Source: Alphaproteobacteria bacterium
Lineage (GTDB): Bacteria; Pseudomonadota; Alphaproteobacteria; Rhodospirillales; Magnetospirillaceae
Reading direction: 5' to 3'
DNA length: 5,223 nt
NCBI GenBank assembly: GCA_015232485.1
Contig: JADFZP010000271.1
Span: 1-5,223, forward strand
The notes under the pieces are model-generated. The model made no database searches and was not told where the DNA came from. It worked only from the letters and a program-made list of their open reading frames with translations. The position numbers and the translations under genes were made by a program. Shown here one piece after another: positions 1 through 5,223 of the stretch (the stretch's first letter is position 1; each line of letters starts with the position of its first letter).

Positions 1-2
1 CC

Positions 3-2756
3 TCAATGCGCCTCGGCCCAGTTGGCGGCGATGCCGGTGTCGACGACCAGCGGCACGTCCAGGGAGGCGGCGCCCTCCATCACGGCGCGGACCACTTCGC
101 GGGTCGGTTCGGTCTGATCCTCGGGCACTTCGAAGACCAGTTCGTCGTGGACTTGCAGCAACATGCGGGCGCCCAGGCCGGCATCCGCCAGGGCGGCGGG
201 CAGGCGGATCATGGCGCGTTTGATGATGTCGGCGGCGCCGCCCTGGATGGGGGCGTTGATCGCGGCGCGCTCGGCGAAGCTGCGCATCGCCGGGTTCTTG
301 TCGGCGATTCCCGGCGTGAACACCTTGCGGCCGAACGGCGTGGTGACGAAACCCTGTTTGCGGGCCAGTTCGCGGGTCGCGTTCATGTAGTCGCGAATCT
401 CGGGATAGCGGGCGAAATAGGCGTCGATATAGGCCTTGGCCTCGCCCTGCGGGATCGACAATTGCTGCGCCAGTCCGAACGGGCTGATGCCGTAGATGAT
501 GCCGAAATTGATCGCCTTGGCCTTGCGCCGGATCTGGGGGTCCATGCCCTCGACCGGCACGCCGAACACCTGCGAGGCGGTGATGGCGTGGATGTCGGCG
601 CCGTCGCGGAAGGCCTGTTTCAGGCCCTCGATGCCGGCCACGTGGGCGACCAGACGCAGCTCGATTTGCGAATAGTCGGCCGACAGCAATTTCCAGCCCG
701 GATCGGCGATGAAGGCGCGGCGGATCTTGCGGCCCTCCTCGGTGCGAATCGGGATGTTTTGCAGGTTGGGGTCCGACGAACTCAACCGCCCGGTCGAGGT
801 GGCGGCTTGGCTGAACGTGGTGTGGACGCGACCCTGGCGATTTTGCGCCAGCAGCGAGTCGGCATAGGTGCTTTTCAGCTTGGCGAGTTGGCGCCAGTCC
901 ATCACCCGCCTGGGCAGTTCGTGCCCCTGGGCGGCCAGCGCCTCGAGCACGTCGGCGCCGGTGCCCCAGGCGCCGGTGCGGCCCTTCTTGCCGCCGGGCA
1001 GGCTCATGTCCTCGAATAGCACCTCGCCCAGTTGCTTGGGCGAGCCCACATTGAAGGGGCGACCGGCCAGAACCTGGATCTCGTCTTCGAGAATGGCCAT
1101 GCGGCGGCCGAAATCGACCGACAGCTCGTGCAGAACGGCGGTGTCGACGCGGATGCCCAGGCGCTCCATCTCGGCCAGGATGGGCAGCAGCGGGCGCTCC
1201 AGGCGCTCGTAGACATTGACCACGTGCTCGGGCACCAGACGCGGCTTCAGCCAGCGGTGCAGGCGCAAGGTCATGTCGGCGTCTTCGGCCGCGTAATCCA
1301 GGGCGCGGTCCAGCGGCACCTTGTCGAAGGTCACCTGCGCCTTGCCGGTGCCGCAGACGTCGCCGAATTTGATGGTGTCGTGATCGAGGTGCATCTTGCA
1401 CAACTCGTCCAGCCCATGGCCGTGGGCGCCACCCTCCAGCACGTAGCTGATCATCATGGTGTCGTCGAGCGGCCCGACATGGATGCCGCACACCGACAGC
1501 ACCTGAAGGTCGTATTTGATGTTGTGGCCGATCTTCAGCACCGCCGGGTCTTCCAGCAGCGGCTTCAGCTTGGCGATCGCCAGATCGTGGGGGATCAGCG
1601 TGGGCGCCTCGGCCGCCGCGCCCGCGCCGCCCAGCGCCAGACTGCCCTGCGCCGCCTGCGCGGTGTGGCGCAGCGGGATATAGCAGGCGTGGCCGGGCTC
1701 GATCGACATCGAGACGCCGACGATGTCGCAGGTCAGCGCCGACAGCGAGGTGGTCTCGGTATCGACCGCCATGAGTCCGGCCAGACGGGCCTTGGCGATC
1801 CAGTCGTCCAGCGCCGCCTCGGTGGTCACCAATTCGTATGTCACCGACAGCGGCACCGGCGGGCGGCCGGGAACCGCGATCTCGGTGACCACGCCCAGCC
1901 GTTGCTCGACGCGCTGGGCGATCGTCTTGAAGCCCTGCTCGTGCAAAAAGGCCAGCAGCTTTTCGGGATCGGGCTGGCGCACCGCGAAGTCGGACAGCGG
2001 ATGCTCGACCGGCACGTTCTCGTCCAGCAGCACCAGACGGCGCGACAGGCGGGCCATCTCGGCGTTGGCCAGCAGCGTCTCGCGGCGCTTGGGCTGGCGA
2101 ATCTCGGCGGCGCGGGCCAGCAGGGTGTCAAGATCGCCGTATTCCAGGATCAACTGGGCGGCGGTCTTGACGCCGATGCCGGGCACGCCGGGCACGTTGT
2201 CGCTGGCGTCGCCGGCCAGGGCCTGCACATCGACCACCCGGTCGGGGCCGACGCCGAATTTCTCGCGCACCTCGTCTTCGCGAATCGCCTTGTTCTTGAT
2301 CGGGTCCAGCATCTCGATCGAGCCGTTGACCAACTGCATCAGGTCCTTGTCCGAGGACACGATGGTGACGCGGGCGCCCTGGCGCACCGCCTCGCGGGCG
2401 TAGGTGGCGATCAGGTCGTCGGCCTCGAAGCCGTTCTGCTCAACGCAGGGGACGTTCAGCGCGTGGGTGGCGTCGCGGATCAGCGGGAACTGGGGGATCA
2501 ACTCCGGCGGCGTCTCGTCGCGGTGGGCCTTGTATTCGGGGTAGATGTCCTGGCGGAAGGTCTTGCGCGCCGCGTCGAAGATCACCGCGACGTGGTCGGC
2601 GTCGGTCTCGTGCAGCAGCTTCAGCATCATGGTGGTGAAGCCGTAGACGGCGTTGATCGGCGTGCCGTCGCCGCGGGTCATCGGCGGCAGGGCATGGAAG
2701 GCGCGGAAGATGAATCCCGAGCCGTCGACCAGATAGACGTGGCGGGGCTGGGTCAG
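3..2756 (-). CDS. polA: DNA polymerase I, three-domain, with probable CTG start
   Basis: DNA polymerase I fills gaps and removes RNA primers during replication and repair in the cytoplasm. From a CTG start it is 917 residues, close to the 928 of E. coli. Residues 1-290 are the 5'-3' exonuclease: D11 in VDGSG, D61, E111/D113/D114, D136/D138 and D183/D186, then the helix-hairpin-helix GVPGIG. Residues about 305-505 are the proofreading exonuclease with D332/E334 in DTET, N412/D416 and Y488/D492, so it should be active. The polymerase domain has motif A D694 and E699 (ADYSQIE), the O helix with R743, K747, F751 and Y755, and motif C H870-D871-E872. An Ala/Gly-rich stretch at 366-385 lies inside the proofreading domain and is probably a loop. 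No ATG lies near the N-terminus: the next in-frame ATG (residue 26) would remove D11, and TTG 16 codons upstream has a poorer ribosome site. The stop TGA is at 3-5. Function is near certain; the start is inferred. Confidence 0.94.
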   Translation of the reverse strand: MTQPRHVYLVDGSGFIFRAFHALPPMTRGDGTPINAVYGFTTMMLKLLHETDADHVAVIFDAARKTFRQDIYPEYKAHRDETPPELIPQFPLIRDATHALNVPCVEQNGFEADDLIATYAREAVRQGARVTIVSSDKDLMQLVNGSIEMLDPIKNKAIREDEVREKFGVGPDRVVDVQALAGDASDNVPGVPGIGVKTAAQLILEYGDLDTLLARAAEIRQPKRRETLLANAEMARLSRRLVLLDENVPVEHPLSDFAVRQPDPEKLLAFLHEQGFKTIAQRVEQRLGVVTEIAVPGRPPVPLSVTYELVTTEAALDDWIAKARLAGLMAVDTETTSLSALTCDIVGVSMSIEPGHACYIPLRHTAQAAQGSLALGGAGAAAEAPTLIPHDLAIAKLKPLLEDPAVLKIGHNIKYDLQVLSVCGIHVGPLDDTMMISYVLEGGAHGHGLDELCKMHLDHDTIKFGDVCGTGKAQVTFDKVPLDRALDYAAEDADMTLRLHRWLKPRLVPEHVVNVYERLERPLLPILAEMERLGIRVDTAVLHELSVDFGRRMAILEDEIQVLAGRPFNVGSPKQLGEVLFEDMSLPGGKKGRTGAWGTGADVLEALAAQGHELPRRVMDWRQLAKLKSTYADSLLAQNRQGRVHTTFSQAATSTGRLSSSDPNLQNIPIRTEEGRKIRRAFIADPGWKLLSADYSQIELRLVAHVAGIEGLKQAFRDGADIHAITASQVFGVPVEGMDPQIRRKAKAINFGIIYGISPFGLAQQLSIPQGEAKAYIDAYFARYPEIRDYMNATRELARKQGFVTTPFGRKVFTPGIADKNPAMRSFAERAAINAPIQGGAADIIKRAMIRLPAALADAGLGARMLLQVHDELVFEVPEDQTEPTREVVRAVMEGAASLDVPLVVDTGIAANWAEAH

Positions 2757-2935
2757 TGCGCGTGCTCCGCCTTGGCGCCTTCGGCCAGGCGATAGCGGCG
2801 GCTGCAATAGGGGCAGACGATCTCGGCCTTGCCGGCGAAGGTCATATAGATCATCGGATGGCCCAGCGCGCCGCCGCCGCCGTCGCAGGCGACCTTGGCG
2901 GTTTCGACGACGATCGCTTGTTCCGTGCTTTGCAT
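2753..2935 (-). CDS. Small CHCC zinc-finger protein (NDUFS6/zf-CHCC-like)
   Basis: The product is a 60-residue cytoplasmic protein with the zf-CHCC pattern: C17 followed by DGG, GALGHP with H26, an aromatic I-Y after it, then CPYC with C41 and C44. These four residues are the expected zinc ligands. The fold is that of mitochondrial NDUFS6, a zinc-binding accessory subunit of respiratory complex I, and alphaproteobacteria carry short homologues. A role in complex I is therefore plausible but is inferred from family only, since no nuo gene is visible here. The ATG at 2935 is chosen because GCGAGG sits five bases upstream. An in-frame ATG at 3010 would add 25 unconserved-looking residues and run through the predicted promoter. 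The tail ends EHAH and its stop overlaps the polA start by four bases, implying co-transcription and translational coupling. Confidence 0.87.
   Translation of the reverse strand: MQSTEQAIVVETAKVACDGGGGALGHPMIYMTFAGKAEIVCPYCSRRYRLAEGAKAEHAH
2765..2773 (-). promoter_or_regulatory. Ribosome binding site for polA supporting the CTG start
   Basis: On the minus strand the sequence AAGGCGGAG lies inside the end of the zinc-finger gene. Its GGAG core ends eight bases before the CTG proposed as the polA start, which is ideal Shine-Dalgarno spacing. The CTG overlaps the upstream stop as CTGA, the same geometry as the common ATGA coupling junction. This is the main reason for preferring CTG over the TTG further upstream. 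Confidence 0.6.
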
Positions 2936-2969
2936 GGCTGCCTCGCTGACCAGGGGGGCCGCCGGGGCG

Positions 2970-2997
2970 TTGACCCGACGAACCGCCGGATGATACC
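2970..2997 (+). promoter_or_regulatory. Candidate promoter for the ABC ATPase gene
   Basis: TTGACC at 2970-2975 matches the -35 consensus at five of six positions. Sixteen bases later GATACC at 2992-2997 is a weaker -10 with three of six. A start near 3004 would give a leader of about 36 bases to the ATG at 3040. The -35 is convincing and the -10 is not, so the call is tentative. Confidence 0.35.
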
Positions 2998-3017
2998 CAT
3001 TGGCGGCCACCGTTCAA
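2990..3017 (-). promoter_or_regulatory. Predicted sigma70-type promoter for the zinc-finger/polA operon
   Basis: On the minus strand TTGAAC (complement of 3012-3017) is followed by a 16-base spacer and TATCAT (complement of 2990-2995), which match the -35 and -10 consensus at four and five of six positions. Transcription would begin near 2983, leaving a leader of about 48 bases before the zinc-finger ATG. The -10 shares bases with the opposing promoter candidate. Prediction by eye only. Confidence 0.5.
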
Positions 3018-3039
3018 CGACTCTCTTCCCCGGAATTCG

Positions 3040-3993
3040 ATGCGAGCCCAACCGCCCGACAATGCCGTCGAAACCGAATCGCTGGTCAAGGTCTATCGCG
3101 GCCGCCGCGGGCCGCCCAAGACGGCGCTCGACAACATCGATCTGCGCATCCCGCGCGGCTCGTTTTTCGGACTTTTGGGGCCGAACGGGGCGGGCAAGTC
3201 GACCTTCATCAACATTTTGGCCGGGCTGGCGCTGAAGACCTCGGGCACCGTCAAGGTGTGGGGCCGCGACATCGACCAGGACCAGCGCGGCGCCCGCGCC
3301 GCCATCGGCGTGGTGCCGCAGGAACTCAATCTCGATCCCTTCTTCACGCCGCACGAACTGCTCGAGGTGCAGGCCGGCATGTATGGCGTGCCGGCCGGCG
3401 AACGGCGCACCGCGCGAATCCTCGAGGCGGTGGGGCTGGCCGACAAGGCCAACGCCTATGCCCGCACCCTGTCGGGCGGCATGCGGCGCCGCCTGCTGGT
3501 CGCCAAGGCGATGGTGCATTCGCCGCCCGTGCTGGTGCTCGACGAGCCGACGGCCGGCGTCGACATCGCCCTGCGCCAGCAGTTGTGGGAATACGTCAAG
3601 GGGCTGAACGCGCGCGGCACGACGATCCTGCTGACCACCCATTACCTTGAGGAGGCCGAGCAACTTTGCGACCGCGTCGCCATCATCGACCGCGGCAAGG
3701 TGGTGGCCTGCGACACCACCGGGGCGCTGCTGCGCCGGCTGGATTCGAAGACCCTGACGGTGACGGTGGATCGCGACCTTGACGAGCTTCCCGCGGCCCT
3801 TGCCGCCTTCGCGCCCGAGATGCGGCCCGAGCGCCGGCTGGTCTTCGCCTTCAAGCCCTCGGTGTCGCCGGTCGGCCGCATCCTGGCGGCGGTTCAAGAG
3901 GCCGGGTTGACGGTGGTCGACCTGTCGACCGAAGAGACCGATCTTGAAGACATTTTCCTGCAGCTTACCCGTGCCGCCCGCGATTCCGGCTGA
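3040..3993 (+). CDS. ABC-2 type exporter ATP-binding protein (YadG-like)
   Basis: The 317-residue product is the nucleotide-binding subunit of an ABC-2 type exporter, which hydrolyses ATP on the cytoplasmic face of the inner membrane to power a separate permease. The ATPase core spans about residues 13-235. It has Walker A GPNGAGKST (47-55), Q-loop Q94 in VVPQE, signature LSGGM (144-148), Walker B ending LVLDEP with D168/E169, D-loop D175 and switch H201 in TTHYLEEAE. The C-terminal 80 residues form the small domain usual in this group, ending in a TDLEDIFLQLT stretch. The wording around the Q-loop and H-loop recalls E. coli YadG (308 residues). The substrate is unknown. No permease gene adjoins it: polA's operon diverges on one side and a hydrolase follows. 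The ATG has a weak GGAA four bases upstream, and the gene ends in tandem stops TGA TAG. Family assignment is secure; partner and substrate are not. Confidence 0.95.
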   Translation: MRAQPPDNAVETESLVKVYRGRRGPPKTALDNIDLRIPRGSFFGLLGPNGAGKSTFINILAGLALKTSGTVKVWGRDIDQDQRGARAAIGVVPQELNLDPFFTPHELLEVQAGMYGVPAGERRTARILEAVGLADKANAYARTLSGGMRRRLLVAKAMVHSPPVLVLDEPTAGVDIALRQQLWEYVKGLNARGTTILLTTHYLEEAEQLCDRVAIIDRGKVVACDTTGALLRRLDSKTLTVTVDRDLDELPAALAAFAPEMRPERRLVFAFKPSVSPVGRILAAVQEAGLTVVDLSTEETDLEDIFLQLTRAARDSG

Positions 3994-4009
3994 TAGGCGC
4001 CCAACCCGC

Positions 4010-4038
4010 TACACTTCCCGGCGGCGGGCCGCTATTTT
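4010..4038 (+). promoter_or_regulatory. Candidate promoter for the lipoprotein hydrolase, possibly leaderless
   Basis: TATTTT at 4033-4038 is a -10-like hexamer in the context GCTATTTTT, resembling the GCTATGTTT before the tRNA gene. Seventeen bases upstream, TACACT at 4010-4015 is a poor -35 with three matches. Only six bases separate the -10 from the ATG at 4045, so transcription would begin at or next to the start codon. It lies in the 51-bp gap after the ABC gene. Confidence 0.35.
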
Positions 4039-4044
4039 TGCGCC

Positions 4045-5049
4045 ATGCCGTCGTGTTTTCGCGCCCTCGCCCTTACCCTCACCGTCTCCCTCGCCCTGGC
4101 CGTGGCCGGCTGCGCCCCCCAGCGCATCATGCTGCCCGGTCCGATGATCGCCGTCGCCGAGTTGAACCACACCCACATCGCCACCCGCGACGGCGCGGCG
4201 CTGCCGATGCGCGAGTGGCGGCCGCAAGGCCCGCCCCAGGCCGTGGTGGTGGCGTTGCACGGCTTCAACGACTACTCCAATTCGTACGACACGGTGGGGC
4301 CGTTCCTGTCGTCGCGCGGGCTGGCCGTCTACGCCTACGACCAGCGCGGCTTCGGCCGCGGGCCGCATCCCGGCTATTGGCCGGGTGGCCGCGCGCTGGC
4401 CGACGACGTGGCGCAGGTGGCCCGGCTGGCCGCCACCCGCCATCCCGGCCTGCCGGTCTATCTGCTGGGCGAGAGCATGGGCGCCGCCGTGATCATCCTG
4501 GCGATGACCGGCGAGCGCCCGCCGCCCGTGGCCGGGGTGATCCTGTCGGCCCCGGCGGTGTGGGGCCGCAGTACCATGAACGTGTTCCAGCGCGCCGGGT
4601 TGTGGGTGGCCGCCAACACCCTGCCGGGAATGAAGCTGTCGGGCCGCGGCCTGGACATCCGCCCCTCGGACAACATCGAGATGCTGCGCGCCCTGTCCAA
4701 GGACCCGCTGGTCATCAAGGAGACCCGCGTCGACGCCATCGCCGGATTGGTCGATCTGATGGACGAGGCGCTGGCCTCGGCCGGCCGTCTGGCCGTGCCG
4801 GCCCTGGTGCTGTACGGCGAAAAGGACGAGGTGGTGCCGCCCGCCCCCACCTGGCGCATGATGCGCAGCCTGCCCGGCCCGGCGGCCGGCCAACGCCTGG
4901 CGCTTTATCCGGAAGGCTTCCACATGCTGATGCGCGACCTTCAGGCCGACGTGGTCCTGCAAGACATCGCCACCTGGATCGCCAACCCCGCCGCCCCGCT
5001 GCCCTCGGGCGCCGACCGCCGCGCCGCGCGGGTGCTGAACGGCGATTAG
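4045..5049 (+). CDS. Lipoprotein alpha/beta hydrolase (monoacylglycerol lipase/lysophospholipase-like)
   Basis: The 334-residue product is a serine hydrolase predicted to cleave an ester, such as that of a monoglyceride or lysophospholipid; the substrate is not shown by the sequence. A short n-region with R6, a hydrophobic stretch at about 7-20 and the lipobox VAGC (20-23) indicate a lipoprotein signal peptide with lipidated C23. Alanine at +2 suggests sorting to the outer membrane. The alpha/beta-hydrolase fold follows from about residue 40: HGF oxyanion region (72-74), YDQRGFGRG (98-106), nucleophile elbow GESMG with S144, acid D261 in YGEKDEVVP, and H293 in EGFHMLM. The triad is complete. 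Residues about 170-240 would form the cap. The ATG at 4045 is needed for the signal peptide, but no Shine-Dalgarno precedes it. The gene could be read through from the ABC gene 51 bp upstream or from its own promoter. Confidence 0.93.
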   Translation: MPSCFRALALTLTVSLALAVAGCAPQRIMLPGPMIAVAELNHTHIATRDGAALPMREWRPQGPPQAVVVALHGFNDYSNSYDTVGPFLSSRGLAVYAYDQRGFGRGPHPGYWPGGRALADDVAQVARLAATRHPGLPVYLLGESMGAAVIILAMTGERPPPVAGVILSAPAVWGRSTMNVFQRAGLWVAANTLPGMKLSGRGLDIRPSDNIEMLRALSKDPLVIKETRVDAIAGLVDLMDEALASAGRLAVPALVLYGEKDEVVPPAPTWRMMRSLPGPAAGQRLALYPEGFHMLMRDLQADVVLQDIATWIANPAAPLPSGADRRAARVLNGD

Positions 5050-5056
5050 CCTACCC

Positions 5057-5094
5057 ACATAGCCCTTTGCAGGCGAAGGCGGGTTGCGCTATGT
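5057..5094. repeat. Perfect 7-bp inverted repeat bracketing the tRNA promoter
   Basis: ACATAGC at 5057-5063 and GCTATGT at 5088-5094 are exact inverted copies 24 bases apart. The right arm contains most of the predicted -10 and the -35 lies between the arms. Between them CCTTTGC and GCGAAGG (5064 onward) form a second, imperfect inverted pair with a two-base gap. It could be an operator or a weak terminator hairpin for the hydrolase gene, or chance in a short interval. No T-run follows. Confidence 0.35.
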
Positions 5095-5095
5095 T
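5067..5095 (+). promoter_or_regulatory. Predicted promoter of the tRNA-Arg gene
   Basis: TTGCAG at 5067-5072, a 17-base spacer and TATGTT at 5090-5095 form a sigma70-type promoter, with three and four consensus matches and optimal spacing. Transcription would begin near 5102, about 11 bases before the mature tRNA 5' end, a short leader for RNase P to remove. The promoter occupies the gap between the hydrolase stop and the tRNA. Confidence 0.5.
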
Positions 5096-5112
5096 TCCGA
5101 TCCCAGCCGGAT

Positions 5113-5189
<77 letters not shown>

Positions 5190-5193
5190 ATTT

Positions 5194-5211
5194 CCCCAGG
5201 CCTTCGGGGCC
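5194..5211 (+). terminator. Possible hairpin after the tRNA
   Basis: Just downstream of the CCA end, CCCC...GGGG or alternatively GGCC-TTCG-GGGCC with one bulged G can form a small hairpin carrying a UUCG loop. No T-run follows before the window ends 12 bases later, so an intrinsic terminator is only a possibility. Confidence 0.22.
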
Positions 5212-5223
5212 GCCAATCCACGT

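Noticed and set aside
6..1019. A 337-codon plus-strand open frame opposite the polymerase domain
   Set aside because: It is antisense to the catalytic motifs of polA, has low-complexity G/A/H-rich composition, and has no plausible ribosome site or family resemblance.
1032..2795. A 587-codon open frame on the plus strand opposite polA, rich in H, Q, G and R
   Set aside because: It lies wholly antisense to the conserved polA coding sequence. The composition is what GC-rich antisense frames give, and no domain or motif is recognisable.
2936..3010. Longer zinc-finger protein starting at the ATG at 3010
   Set aside because: This start lies upstream of the predicted transcription start near 2983. 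The ATG at 2935 has a proper GAGG site and gives the usual short length.
2757..3089. N-terminal extension of polA by up to 111 residues from an upstream ATG
   Set aside because: The extension is arginine- and glycine-rich, covers the zinc-finger gene in another frame and the promoter region, and has no PolA homology. The family begins where the CTG lies.
2851..3897. A 348-codon minus-strand frame across the ABC gene and the divergent promoter region
   Set aside because: It overlaps a clear ABC ATPase and runs through the intergenic region and the start of the zinc-finger gene. No recognisable protein features.
4009..5058. A 349-codon minus-strand frame opposite the hydrolase
   Set aside because: It is a shadow of a gene with a full catalytic triad and signal peptide. 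Its product is a repetitive G/H/R/Q string.
5056..5061. A minus-strand -10-like TATGTG in the left arm of the inverted repeat
   Set aside because: Seventeen bases upstream on that strand reads ACCCGC, with no -35 resemblance, and it would only drive transcription antisense to the hydrolase.

Overview
The window is an ordinary-looking, very GC-rich chromosomal segment. It most resembles an alphaproteobacterium of the Rhodospirillales/Magnetospirillum kind. That placement is inferred from G/C-rich third codon positions, the N-terminal wording of PolA, a small CHCC zinc-finger gene directly upstream of polA, and -10 elements of the form GCTATnTT. No sequence search was possible. All four protein genes are intact, and I see no insertion sequence, phage, CRISPR or toxin-antitoxin signature.

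Left part, minus strand (3-2935): a two-gene operon reads leftward. A 60-residue CHCC zinc-finger protein, related to the NDUFS6 family of complex I accessory subunits, comes first. It is followed by full-length DNA polymerase I (polA) with 5'-3' exonuclease, proofreading exonuclease and polymerase domains all carrying their catalytic residues. The junction is a four-base CTGA overlap, so polA appears to start at a rare CTG codon preceded by a well-placed GGAG. This is the most notable observation in the window.

Middle (2936-3039): a 104-bp divergent intergenic region holds two predicted sigma70-type promoters whose -10 elements overlap. One drives the zinc-finger/polA operon and the other drives the ABC ATPase gene.

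Right part, plus strand (3040-5189): an ABC-2-type exporter ATPase of the YadG-like kind has no permease beside it in the window. After 51 bp comes a predicted outer-membrane lipoprotein of the alpha/beta-hydrolase (monoacylglycerol lipase/lysophospholipase-like) family with an intact Ser-Asp-His triad. A tRNA-Arg(CCG) gene with its own promoter and encoded CCA ends the window. The hydrolase gene lacks a Shine-Dalgarno sequence, and its -10-like element is spaced as expected for a leaderless mRNA.

Apart from the zinc-finger/polA pair, the genes have no evident shared pathway. No stretch longer than about 300 bases lacks a gene.
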